DNA of 64,000 nucleotides from Doryteuthis pealeii (GCA_023376005.1 CM042145.1:58793350-58857349), one strand, 5' to 3'. Counted from the first letter of the stretch, positions 10,572 through 20,234 are shown. Notes: generated by a model not told the origin, from the sequence alone. A program made the numbers and translations.

Positions 10572-10573
<2 letters not shown>
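10514..10573 (+). ncRNA. Type-I hammerhead-like ribozyme motif
   Basis: Core CTGAAGA at 10531-10537, stem II 'tcgc-atag-gcga', GAAA at 10550-10553, a 3-bp stem III 'att-gtc-agt', and A at the cleavage position 10562. Stem I pairs 'tggt' (10527-10530) with 'gcca' (10563-10566), and further out 'ggttac' (10514-10519) with 'gtaacc' (10568-10573). This is the full three-stem layout with the short stem III known from hammerheads of Penelope-like elements. An (AT)n array follows at once. Activity is not shown; the stem II closing pair is U-A rather than G-C. Confidence 0.5.

Positions 10574-10621
<48 letters not shown>
10574..10621. repeat. (AT)n microsatellite after the hammerhead-like motif
   Basis: About 48 bases of AT directly adjoining the outer stem of the motif at 10514-10573. 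Confidence 0.9.
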
Positions 10622-10623
<2 letters not shown>

Positions 10624-10886
10624 TTACATAATACTATATATAAATATATACAATATTAAAAATGAATAACTTCAAAGAAATATTCCTATTTGACTTATCA
10701 CTTTTGTTCATCTTATCAATTATGAAAACAAGACAAGTAAAAAGAAGAGAGAATTCTCCAAAACAACACTTGACATGACAAGTCATAATACAACCGACCC
10801 AATGAGACTTCATAGAAAAATAGACAACATTCCAACATACGATTAATATCTACACTAGTAAGTAATATAAAATTAAAGATGATCCT
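10622..10886. other. Unassigned AT-rich stretch
   Basis: No element or RNA gene is recognised. A 69-codon minus-strand frame at 10716-10925 has no visible motif. Confidence 0.35.
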
Positions 10887-10923
10887 AACAATTAACTTGT
10901 TTAATTCCGATATCGTACAAGTC

Positions 10924-10971
<48 letters not shown>

Positions 10972-11003
10972 ACTTGTACGAGATCGGAATTAAAAAAGTT
11001 AAT
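10887..11003. repeat. Palindrome with an (AT)n core
   Basis: The arm 'ttaattccgatatcgtacaa' (around 10900-10919) recurs inverted as 'ttgtacgagatcggaattaa' (around 10976-10995). About 50 bases of AT lie between them. It could extrude as a cruciform. No hammerhead core is seen inside. Confidence 0.7.
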
Positions 11004-11019
11004 ATTAATAATATATATA

Positions 11020-11671
11020 TCTTATTATAATGGAGATTGTGTATTTTTCTGTCTGTGACCGAAACTATATTCCTACTCAAGTCACAATTCTCTTAGTTAT
11101 TGACATCACATTCTCCATGATTTTATTTTTATCTAAACCTCAATTATTAATAAAATTGTCTTACATTATTAATACTGTTAACTATGTCTGCATACTGACA
11201 ACATGCAATTATATTTATATATACAACAAAATAGCGGTTTACAGTGTAAACGGGAAGGCTAATTTGCATATTGATATAAAAAAATCAAATTTAATAAATA
11301 GGTGCTTAGTATTATTGATTTCTAACTGTTTGGTTTTATTTTAATGAATATAAGCAAAAATCTCTTCAATGAATCTTAAATGAAATCCATTAACAAGATA
11401 AAATAACTGTCATTTTATTCTTTACTTCCTCTTATAACTAAATACTTAAATTAGAAAAAATAATGAAAGACGAGAGTGATGGAAGAGTAAGTTTCAGTTG
11501 TTCCATTTTTTATTATACTCCCTCTGTTTCAAATCTTTTATTATACTCCCTCTGTTTCAAATCGTTTTATCTGTATTCTTATTTAGTTTCATTAGCCTTT
11601 CTAATTTAATACAATATTTTATTACATTAAAACTTAAATACTTGAACCCGGAGGGTTCATATATTTGCTAG
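11020..11671 (+). mobile_element. Helitron-like element, family H1, complete
   Basis: It starts 'tcttattataatggagatt' after an A. It ends with the hairpin 'aacccggagggtt', a 10-base spacer 'catatatttg' and CTAG, followed by T. Those are textbook Helitron termini. About 652 bp and non-coding; the 104-codon frame at 11030-11344 also appears shifted or broken in other copies and is not a gene. Other copies: 14124-14767 (-), 22983-23597 (-), 54905-55520, 61137-61744 (-). Confidence 0.7.
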
Positions 11672-11817
11672 TATAAATAATTAATATTATAATCTATTCG
11701 TATACTGAGTCATTACCGTTGGTTACAAAGCATTATATACTTATCGTCAGATAAATCGGCTTGTAAAAGACATCCAAATGAATATAAGGTGTGAATAGCG
11801 TTCTCGCTTTATTTGAC

Positions 11818-11822
<5 letters not shown>

Positions 11823-11870
<48 letters not shown>
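11823..11870. repeat. (AT)n microsatellite next to a hammerhead-like motif
   Basis: About 48 bases of AT separated by 10 bases from the motif at 11881-11923. The stretch 11672-11822 before it is unassigned. Confidence 0.9.
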
Positions 11871-11873
<3 letters not shown>

Positions 11874-11880
11874 AAGTCAT

Positions 11881-11923
11881 CCACAGACACCGTGTTTCGA
11901 AGTTTCACGTCTCTTCAGTGTGG
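11881..11923 (-). ncRNA. Canonical type-I hammerhead ribozyme candidate
   Basis: Minus-strand order: CCACA, then core CTGAAGA, then stem II 'gacgt-gaa-acttc' (G-C and A-U closing pairs, one C-U mismatch, two more pairs), then GAAA. Stem III is 'aca-cgg-tgt', C is the cleavage-site residue, and TGTGG pairs perfectly with the first CCACA as stem I. Every invariant hammerhead position I know of is met (CTGANGA, GAAA, U-H cleavage step). Stem III of 3 bp is typical of Penelope-like or retrozyme hammerheads. A tRNA-like promoter lies just upstream at 11935-12016. Confidence 0.65.
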
Positions 11924-11934
11924 CTAAGCACAAT

Positions 11935-12016
11935 AACTACCTCTGACCAGGAGCGAAACCCGACTGACTGTTCCACAATCCGATTCGTTAACTTCTCGGC
12001 CATTTGACAGCTGCTG
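11935..12016 (-). promoter_or_regulatory. tRNA-Leu/Ser-like Pol III head upstream of the hammerhead
   Basis: The minus strand reads 'atggccgagaagttaacg', close to the A box of Leu/Ser tRNAs, then about 30 bases later 'tcgggtttcgctcc', close to a B box. The hammerhead motif begins about 12 bases after this head, so the order is promoter, ribozyme, (AT)n. It is not a working tRNA because the arms do not pair well. It suggests a SINE-like, ribozyme-bearing retroposon. Confidence 0.45.
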
Positions 12017-12104
12017 TTTAAGGGGCAGTGTTTAAATTATTAAATACATACATATGTTTATATATTTTACGATCATCAGAGAGAACCAGTCTGTAAACAA
12101 CAGA

Positions 12105-12158
<54 letters not shown>
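12017..12158. repeat. AT-rich spacer and (AT)n microsatellite
   Basis: The AT array is at 12107-12157. A 'ctgatgatcg' match on the minus strand near 12074 lacks a GAAA partner, so it is not called a ribozyme. Confidence 0.7.
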
Positions 12159-12441
12159 CAGTCAATTTACGATTGCCGTATTTGTGTTGGTATTATATTA
12201 TACCACGGATGCGTGATACATTATGGGCCCACTTCGTGTTCCAACAATATTTTCAAACAAAACTGATTCAATAAAGAAAATGTGATAACGTCAATGTGGT
12301 GAAACTGACATTTGATAAACATAGGCAAAGTGTTAAAGACACTGTTTCCCACCGCCAACTCAAATAACTAAAAACCGATTGGACATTGCAACTAAGAAAG
12401 AAAAAATAGGAATATTTAGCATCACTAAAATAAATGAACTG

Positions 12442-12482
<41 letters not shown>

Positions 12483-12514
12483 TGGATTTTTCGGACTGTT
12501 GACCCCCATCTTTA
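12159..12514. other. Unassigned stretch with an (AT)n array
   Basis: AT array at about 12443-12480. The segment 12357-12443 recurs as a diverged direct repeat at about 13062-13152 (block 'ggacattg.aacta' and AAAG-rich context). Confidence 0.4.
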
Positions 12515-12570
12515 TTGTCATATACACAACATTTCGGCCGATGTGCACCCCGGCCTTATCCTGGTGTTTC
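12515..12570 (-). ncRNA. Degraded hammerhead-like motif
   Basis: The minus strand has 'aaggccggggtgcacatcgg' followed by CCGAAATGTTGTG. Stem II and GAAA are present, but the CTGATGA core has decayed to CAGGATA. It is next to an AT array like the better copies. Considered inactive. Confidence 0.35.
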
Positions 12571-12655
12571 ATGTCGAACTCGGGAGACTTCGTGTCATAA
12601 TCGGGAGTCTTCGTGTCATAATCGGGAGTCTTCGTGTCATAATTGGGAGTCTTCA
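12571..12655. repeat. 21-bp minisatellite, about 4 units
   Basis: Unit 'gggagtcttcgtgtcataat' plus one base, about four copies with 0-3 differences. The unit is a multiple of three, so the minus strand stays open as a (TP.YDTK) repeat of 7 residues. No wider coding context supports a protein. Confidence 0.8.
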
Positions 12656-13190
12656 CAGAACTTCGAACCGAACCTTTTATTCAACCCACCGGAGTAGACA
12701 GTTTGCATTCCCTTAACCATGACTGGGTACAAATACAATTCCTCAAGCCTCATTCTTAACAAGGGGCTGCTCCCATACTTTAATTGAAAACCAGATCACC
12801 AAAACCATCTCTCTTAGAGATCTTATAACCCCAAACTCCACAAAGAAAGTTTGCTCTACTCACGAGTTCTCAGACGAAGAAGAATATGGGCGATAAATTA
12901 AAACAGCAATTCTTAGCACGAGGCTGCTCCCATACTTTAATTGAAAACCAGATCTCCAAAACCATCTCTACCCTTTAGGCAAGATACCGTATAACTAAAT
13001 TCAAAAGAGAAACTGAATCGCATTCCCTAGGTAACAATATTTAACGTCACTTTCCAATCCCTAGCTGAAATATTCAAGAACCGAATGGACATTGAAACTA
13101 TCAGAAAGAAAGAACAAAATCGGAATATCTACCAACCCCAAAATAAATTGCAGTGATCAGCATAGTGATCAGAAGTGTGGATATCTCTTA
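12656..13190. repeat. Diverged direct repeats about 155 bp apart
   Basis: The block 'gctgctcccatactttaatt' followed by 'gaaaaccagat' occurs near 12766 and again near 12921. The segment 13062-13152 resembles 12357-12443. This points to an old partial duplication. No function is recognised. Confidence 0.5.
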
Positions 13191-13829
13191 TCTACATATT
13201 AATACTCCTTCCTTAAAAGTACCGCAATTATCATCTTGTAACACCCTCTGATTAAAAATGAAATCGTCCAAATCGTCCAAGATTAAATTCAAAGGTGTAA
13301 ATCCTGATTATCTAATATTGTTTATCCGTCGAATTTTTATTTCTTATGAGTGTCATCACCTCAGCTAAATAATGGACACTTCCGTTTTTATTATAAAGAA
13401 AGGAAGGGAAGAAAAAAGGTCATACTACACAGAAAAATATCATAAGAAAAAAAAAGAAGAAAGAGAGTAGGGGAAAGATAGAGAGGGGTGAACGCGCCGA
13501 AGCGATAATGCTAATCTGTTACAATCGAACATAATGAAATGTTGAAAAGAAAGAAAGAAAAAGAGTGAGAGAGAGTTAATAAAATAAAAAAATAATCACC
13601 CTGAATACGATCATGGACGTGGTCAAAAGCACTTGGAAAAATATGGAGCACCTTCTTTATCATTTAGACTACGTTATAACATAATGAAAAGGAAAAAAAG
13701 GATGAGAATAAATTAAATCAAGATTATTATACTTTTTACATATTGAACTATTGGCAATAGTTATTAAGTTGACACATTAAACGTAAGAATTAGATTATCA
13801 TACTGTGATATATCCACAGGCCCTGCTAG
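13191..13829 (+). mobile_element. Helitron-like element, family H2, complete
   Basis: It begins 'tctacatattaatactcc' and carries 'gtaacaccctctgattaaaa', 'ggtcatactacacagaaaa' and a short GA seed. It ends in the hairpin 'ctgtgatatatccacag', 'gccctg', CTAG and T. About 639 bp and non-coding. Confidence 0.65.
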
Positions 13830-14123
13830 TATATATTAATGCAATTTTAATTCTGATTATGAATGTGCTGTAATTTTTATAACTGAAAAGATGAAGCGTT
13901 AAACTAAAACATCAGTTCTTAGCCCAATGTTACTATCCGACTTTAATTATTAACGAGATAAACAAAGTCATCACAATCCTCAGGCAGAATTTATTAAAAA
14001 ACTAAAACAAAAAAAAAAAGAGGCTGAATGTCATTTTCCTTCTAACAGAATTTAACAACCTACCACGAGCTCAAATAATTAAAAATTAAATAACCAGAAG
14101 CTACTCTCTCTCTTTTATATATA
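13830..14123. other. Unassigned AT-rich stretch
   Basis: Nothing recognised between the H2 and H1 elements. Confidence 0.35.
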
Positions 14124-14767
14124 CTAGTAAATATATGCACCCTCTGGGTGCAAGTATTTAAGTTTTAATCTAATAAAATATCATGTTAAATTAGAAAGGC
14201 TAATGAAACTGAATAAGAATTCAGATAAAAATATTTGGAACAGAGGGGGTATAATCGGAAAATAGAACAACTTTGAAACTAACTGTTCCACCATTTTCCC
14301 TTACTCCCGTCTTTCAGTGGTAAATTTCCCTAATTTAACTATTTAGTTAAAATAGGAAGAAAAGAATAAAATTACAGTTATTTCTTTATGTTAATAGATT
14401 TCTGTTAAGATTTATCCCCGAGATTTTTGCTCATATTTATTAAGATAAAACCAAACAATTAGAAATCAATAATACTAAGCATATATTTATTAAAATCAAA
14501 TTTTTTAAGATCAATATGCAAATTAGCCTTCCCATTCACACTGTAAACCGCTATTTCGTTGAATATATAAATATAATTGCAGGTTATTAGTATGTAGATA
14601 TTGTTAACAGTCTTAATGATGTAAAGCAATTTTACTAATAAATTGAGGTTTAAATAAAAAATATAACCATGGAGAATGTGATGTTAATAACAAAGGGAAT
14701 TGTGACTTGTATAGTAATATAGTTTCGGTTACAGACAGACAAACCCACAATCTCCATTATAATAAGA
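14124..14767 (-). mobile_element. Helitron-like element, family H1, complete
   Basis: On the minus strand it starts 'tcttattataatggagatt' and ends with the perfect hairpin 'gcacccagagggtgc', 'atatattta', CTAG and T. It lies inverted relative to 11020-11671. A TA array (14768-14792) adjoins the 5' end, again placing an insertion at A/T within a TA run. Confidence 0.7.
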
Positions 14768-14861
14768 TATATATATATATATATATATATATGAAGTAAG
14801 TGGAAGTTAATCCAACAGTATGAATTTAACATTTTTTAGAAAAACAAATGATGTTATTAGT

Positions 14862-14916
14862 TTGCTGACAGAATCTGTTTCGACCTTTTTAATAGAGCGG
14901 TCTTCATCAAGAGCAA
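14862..14916 (-). ncRNA. Hammerhead-like motif with one extra core base
   Basis: Minus strand: stem I 'ttgct' pairs with 'agcaa' at the far side; core CTTGATGA has an extra T compared with CTGATGA; stem II is 'gacc...ggtc'; then GAAA; stem III 'acag-att-ctgt'; and C at the cleavage position. Pairing of all three stems is intact, but the extra core base and an extra A before stem II probably impair cleavage. A TA array starts just beyond at 14922. Confidence 0.45.
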
Positions 14917-14944
14917 CATTATATATATATATATATATATATAT

Positions 14945-15261
14945 AATAGAAATTAGAAGGCAATTAACAATGCAATGGAATAGGTGTTGAACATGATGTT
15001 TATTTATCTGTTTCCTAAATATTTTCGGGATAAATCCCATCTTCAGAGGTTTTAGAAGTACTTATGTTTTTTAGTACTTATCTTACGGCGCTGGCGTAAA
15101 CGTTACAACAAACGCCGTAAGATAAGTACTAAAAAAACACAAGTACTTCTAAAACCTCTGAAGATGGGATTTATCCCGAAAATGTTTAGGAAACAGGTAA
15201 ATAAACATCATTTTCATCACCTATTCCATTGCATTGTTAATTGCCTTCTAATTTCTATTTT
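14945..15261. repeat. Long palindrome carrying two opposed hammerhead-like cores
   Basis: The arms, about 148 bp (14945-15093 and 15113-15261), are near-perfect reverse complements around a loop of about 20 bases. Each arm has CTGAAGA, then 'tgggatttatccc' as stem II, then GAAA (plus strand at 15158-15181, minus strand at about 15025-15046). Stem III is imperfect ('gttt-agg-aaac'). TA arrays flank both sides. The structure resembles a tail-to-tail insertion of a Penelope-like terminal repeat. Confidence 0.55.
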
Positions 15262-15292
15262 AAACACATACGTACAATGCTTCAAGCAAACT

Positions 15293-15296
<4 letters not shown>

Positions 15297-15352
<56 letters not shown>
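15297..15352. repeat. (AT)n microsatellite
   Basis: About 55 bases of AT shortly after the palindrome. The sequence 15353-15520 is unassigned. Confidence 0.9.
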
Positions 15353-15354
<2 letters not shown>

Positions 15355-15522
15355 CATTTACATTCTAACAAAATTTAACATCCTACCACTACCTCAAATA
15401 ATTAATAATTATATAGCCAGTGACTACTCTTTCTATTTCACACGCAGACGCATTTATATACGTGCGTGTATGTATAATGTGTGTATATTGAAAACTCTCT
15501 TTCCCTCTCTTACTCCCATGTA

Positions 15523-15524
<2 letters not shown>

Positions 15525-15563
<39 letters not shown>
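15525..15563. repeat. (CA)n microsatellite
   Basis: About 38 bases of CA. The following stretch 15564-15905 is unassigned and somewhat less AT-rich, with no recognised gene. Confidence 0.9.
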
Positions 15564-15565
<2 letters not shown>

Positions 15566-15906
15566 GCACACACATGAATATATTATAATCTTCAAAAACA
15601 ACTTGATTGATTTTGTTTTGAAAAATCCCTTAGTGCCTGTCACAACGATCATCGCCATTGGTCCACCTTGAGAGAAGACGTGACACCTGACATCTTTCCA
15701 TCAACCATGCAAACCCCCCTCCTTTGAAAACACCTGCAGACATATTCTAGGACAAAAAGCACAGGCGAAAGAACTGTAACACTATCAGTAAACTTTGACA
15801 AGACCTTCAGCTGCAACCACAGCGACCGTATTTGTCTGTCCTGTATTAGCTTTGTCGGCCTCGAGAATGTCAGTAATCAACGAGGACCACCACCCGAATC
15901 CAATCC

Positions 15907-15981
<75 letters not shown>
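15907..15981. repeat. (TA)n-(TG)n compound microsatellite
   Basis: TA array to about 15942, then TG with one CG interruption. Confidence 0.9.
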
Positions 15982-15984
<3 letters not shown>

Positions 15985-16094
15985 GATCTTGTGAACGTTG
16001 TTTGTTTGGTCTTTTTTAAAGCATTGGAAATAAGAACAAAAAAAAAACAACAAAAATCAGATTATTTATATATTCAACCGTTGCTCTGTTTCTG

Positions 16095-16150
16095 GTTTAA
16101 TCTTTTCCGATATTTCGGGGGAAACTTTACCCTTTCTCAAGGTATGTCCG
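16095..16150 (-). ncRNA. Degraded hammerhead-like motif
   Basis: Minus strand: 'cttgagaaaggg', a loop, 'ccccgaaatatcgg'. Stem II and GAAA are recognisable but the core is one base short (TTGAGA). It resembles the Penelope-type terminal motifs elsewhere in the window, with TA/TG arrays nearby. Confidence 0.25.
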
Positions 16151-16412
16151 ATGGTCTGGAGAGAAAAAATGCAATGTTGATTATTAGGGAAAAAAAAAAT
16201 TAAATGAAGTGGTCGGATTTGGCGTTTTTTTAGCCGTTAATTTTCTTTCGAAATTGTGTGACGTAATTCATCCGAAATACGATCATGGTAATCGTTCGAA
16301 ATGTTGCATCACCCTATATGATATATATATATATATATATATATAAGCATGCTTATATATGCAAGTGTGTTTTTATGAGTATATTTTTGTACATTCACGA
16401 CTAGTCTTAATA

Positions 16413-16510
16413 TCTATGTATTGATAAAGGTGTTCCTTAATTGTTCGACCGTTATCATCTTGCAACACCCTCTGGTTAAAATGAGACCGTTTAAATCATC
16501 TATTAAAACC
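16413..16510 (+). mobile_element. H2 5'-end fragment
   Basis: It begins 'tctatgtattgataaagg' and carries 'cttgcaacaccctctggtta', then diverges after about 16510. A TA array is at 16319-16345. 16511-16916 is unassigned apart from a G-rich run near 16745 and a short R-A piece near 16876. Confidence 0.5.
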
Positions 16511-16916
16511 TGCTGCCTACCTAATTGGTTTAACTGTCCTTGTGTTACTACTGTAGAGAGTTAGAGGGGCTCAGACAATTTATTCACGACAGTTTTTTTT
16601 ATTGAAATGAATAAGAAATGAGGAGTGAGAAAAATCGTCTGTAAGTCTCTGTGGTCAGTTTGGCCTAAGGAAGCTTAGCAGAGGCTGAAGCTTTAGAAAA
16701 CAAAAGCACCAAACTACTTTTTATGTTTTTTTTTTCTTTGAGAGGGGGGGGGGGCGAGGGCTACAACATCATTGGATTCAGCCGATACTATACTTCAAAA
16801 ATACCATACACACGCATACGTACGCATACATATACGCTACCTATTACCACACACACATACGTATATGTCTTGAGTTTGACACTAAACTATCTCATAATGA
16901 GGCACCAGTTCTGGAC

Positions 16917-17400
16917 CGCCCTGTCGGCTGGGGCGTTAGAATGCACCGACTGCACCTCTGCAGAGGGGTAAGACTCCCCCAATGGGGCCACCTGTTGGCC
17001 GTGGGTGGCGACCCGTGATGCTTAAGGATAGAAACCGAGTGGTTGAGCAGTCCATGACTTGCAATACTCCACTTTGGCCCTATCTTGGGCTAGACGGGCG
17101 GTCGGAGAGGCCCACTCCGATCAATCGGCTGGTCACGTCAAACCCTAGCACCTATATGATTTTCCCAACCCTATTGCCCTTATGGCAAGCCCCAACCCCT
17201 TTTTATCATATGGGTGCTAGAAGGCAGTGACTGAGGGTCTACATGTCCTGTGAATGACGTTAAACTCTATCTGATGGTGAGGTTCCAGTTTTGGATATTT
17301 GGGGAATGTGGAGCATTCCTTCATCATCATTGCTCCCTGGTCCACTCTGACCTGGAGTGGTAGTACCTGTTAGGGTCACATCTATGGGTTAAATAGAAAA
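16917..17400 (+). mobile_element. R-A interspersed repeat, long copy
   Basis: R-A is the commonest dispersed repeat here. Its order is: 'tagaatgcaccgactgc', a purine block with 'atggggccacctgttgg', 'gtgatgcttaagga', 'gcaacactcca' type block, 'tatatgattgtccc' type block, 'tttttatcatatgggtgcta', 'gttccagttctgg' block, 'actctgacc.ggagtggtag' and 'tgttagggtcccat'. It ends in a 'ggcataaaa...ttgatatgccgtaaaatcc' stem and CCAA units. The class is unknown to me: it has no clear Pol III boxes. The 82-codon frames here occur at other phases in other copies, so they are not genes. Confidence 0.6.
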
Positions 17401-18429
17401 ATGTATTGATAAAAAATTGTATTATCCATTAAGAATTGATTTATTTCAAAACTTTATCGGCATTAAATGACCCACTGAGGTTGATATGCCGTAAAACAAA
17501 ACCAAATCAAACCAAACCAAATCTAGTTCTGGAGATCTGGGTAGTACCCTTCCATTGCCATTACTCCCAGATCGATTCTGACCCGCAGTTGTACCTGTTA
17601 TATTCCCATCCATGGGTCAAACAGAAATGTTTCCAAATTAATTAGTATTCGATAAAAATACGGGAAACAATATAACAAACAAATGATTATTATTACGTTA
17701 AATTATAAATATTAGGATTAAAGGATTATTATTAGGTACTTAAAATGAAACTTGCAAATTAATGGTGTTAGATAAGAATACTTGAAACAGTTTAAGTCTG
17801 GTCAAACAAATAATTATTAACAAATAGGAATAGTTACTCATAGCCATATAATTGTGTATAATTTATTGGTGTTCGACAGGAAACCCTATCATTGTGATGC
17901 AATACGCCAATTGCATCCTCTGTAGAGGTATAAAACCTCCCTCCAAAAAGGTATGTTCTAGATATAACTCGAAACTGTATCTAATGGTGAGTCTCCTGTT
18001 CCATTTTCAGTCTGATCCGCAGTGGTAGCATCTGTTAGGGTCCCATGTATTGGTTAAATAGAAACTCAAGATTAATTGTTTTGATAAATTTGAGGGTGTA
18101 GTTTTTGGGAGAGGTGTGGAGTACCCCTTCATTGCTATTACTACTAGGTCCACTCTGACCTGGTGTGTTAGTACCTGTTAAGGTCCGATATATCTGTTTA
18201 AATTTATTCATATTCAATAGGTCTGTGTCTTAAAAAATCTTAAACAACTATACAAAAAATGTAAATATGAATGCACAATAAATGTGATTCCCTAACCTCT
18301 AGGCATAACATAACTTTAGACGGGTTGACATGCCATTGCAATCAATCAGTCAATCAATTAATCTAATATATTCGGATCACTTAACTGATTTACCCCTTTA
18401 CATGTAATTCACCATGAGAAGGACATTTA
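17401..18429 (+). mobile_element. Several truncated R-A copies
   Basis: R-A tail pieces end near 17640 and near 18055-18200, with the 'actctgacctggtgtgttag' type block, and near 17490-17620. Between them is unassigned AT-rich sequence (17640-17880, 18220-18420). The copies are in the same orientation. Confidence 0.45.
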
Positions 18430-19036
18430 AAAGAAACAACCCTGTCGATTAGGGCTTTAGAATACACCGACTGCAAATCTGCAGAGGGTAAGACCCCCCC
18501 CCCCGCAATGGGGCGTCCTGTTGATCATGGGTGGAAATCCGTGAGGCTTAAGGATGGAACCCTGCTGTCTGAGAAGTCAATGCATAACATGCAACACTCC
18601 ACTTTGGTCATTAGGCTAGACAGGAGGTCGGAGAGGCCACTTTCGATCAGTCAGCCGGTCATGTCAAGCCCTAGCACCTATAAGATTATCTCAACCTCAT
18701 TGACCCCATGACAAACCCGAACCCTTTTTATCATATGTGCTCGAAGGCGGTGGCTAAGGCTCTTATTGTCCTGGGTATAACGTTAAACTATATGTTGATG
18801 AAGCTCCAATTCTGGAGTTCTAAGGAATGTGGAGCACCCTTTCATCACTATTACTCCCAGGTCCACTCGGAACCGGAGTGGTGGTACCTGTTAGGATCCC
18901 ATGTATGCGTTAACTAGAAAAAATTGAGTTAAAATTTCAGTACCCATCCAGAAGGTATAAAACAAAACGACTTCGGTATAATAGGGCCCAATAGGTTGAC
19001 GTGCAATAAAAATCCAACCAACCAACCAACCAACCA
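18430..19036 (+). mobile_element. R-A interspersed repeat, nearly complete
   Basis: It has all R-A blocks in order, from 'gggctttagaatacaccgac' to a terminal CCAA array (about 19013-19035) preceded by 'ataggttgacgtgcaataaa'. Reading frames at 18508-18711 and 18708-18917 are short and broken. Confidence 0.6.
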
Positions 19037-19673
19037 ACGCATCAGAAAGACTTTCAAGTATAAATTCGAGAATAAAATTTCAGGCGGCCATCTTTGTTTT
19101 GTTTGTTTGTTTTACGTTTACATTTATTTTGCGGGATTATCTACCCAATACCAGGCGTATTCGGTGAAAAGCCGCCTTTAAACTAAATCGATTTAAAGCT
19201 GAACCAAAACAAAAGAAAAGTATTTTAATATGTTTTTTCCTCTAATAACCATTCGTATTAAATTCACAATCATAATAGTTACCATAAGATCACAACAAAC
19301 ACTTCTCACATCGCTCTCGCCTGCAATTATTATGAATTTATAAATTGATCGACTTTGATTTTTGTTTTATCTTTAGAATGCAGAACTCAAGACATTTTCC
19401 TGACAGATAGAAAAGAAAAAAAAGAAGAGGAGGTTATTCTTTGTTCGTGACAACAGAACAAATATTTGCAAAACTCTTGAATAAAAAAACAACATCGAAT
19501 AGAATTCTTGAGAAGAATCAGCTGCTGAAATCTTCAGTAGATATTGAATATTGAATCCTGATTAAGACAAGAATAAATCCAAAAGTTTTTTTTCTGAGAT
19601 TCAATCTGTTGTTACTTCCATGCAGTCATTCTATCAGACTCGCCTCCTCGTCATTGTTGTCCTTATCACAATA
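19037..19673. other. Unassigned stretch
   Basis: No element or gene recognised. AT-rich with a short purine run near 19410. Confidence 0.35.
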
Positions 19674-20165
19674 TTTCAGCCACTCTACTCTCCGGTCTTC
19701 CCCAGACTGGAAATGTAATAAAATGATCATTTAAGACCAGTTTTGTCTTTATTATAAAATTTTAGCCGATTTAACCTCCGGCCTTCCATACATTGTAATT
19801 ATCATAAATGACCATTTGAGGTCAGACTTCTTATCTTTGTTAAAAAAAATTCAGCCGATCTACTCTCCAGCCTTCCTCACCTTGTAAGTATTATATATAA
19901 CTATTTGAGGCTAATTTTCTTATCTTTGTTGTCTGCGTTAAAACATTTCAGCCGATCTACCCTCCGGCCTTCCTAAAGTTGGAAATATCATAAAATGATC
20001 ATTTAAGACCACTTTCCTTATTGTTGTCTTTATCACAAAATTCTTTTTTTAAAATTAAAATTCAAACAAATTTCATTCACTATACACTCTAGCCTTCCTC
20101 ACCTTGTAAATATCACGCATGACCATTTCAGACCAGTAGACTTTATTTCTATCGTCTTTATCATA
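19674..20165. repeat. Tandem array, about 5 units of roughly 95 bp
   Basis: The block 'ttcagccgatctaccctccg' with 'gccttcc' recurs in diverged form at about 19674, 19761, 19851, 19946 and 20071. Each is followed by 'tgtaa.tatcataaatgacc' and a 'ttatctttgttgtc' block. Spacings are about 87, 90, 95 and 125 bp. The array ends next to the limit of the inverted-repeat homology (20169). Confidence 0.6.
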
Positions 20166-20234
20166 CTACATGCCTCTTGCTGTTACTATCATCTCATCAA
20201 AATCTTTGAAGTTGGATTAGCATAATTGTTAGTG

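Noticed and set aside
12065..12105. Hammerhead core on the minus strand (CTGATGATCG)
   Set aside because: No GAAA partner at a suitable distance.
12360..12656. 98-codon frame with YDTKTP repeats
   Set aside because: A 21-bp minisatellite joined to an AT array; no conserved context.
15164..15577. 137-codon plus-strand frame
   Set aside because: Runs through one palindrome arm, an AT array and a CA array; no protein-like part.
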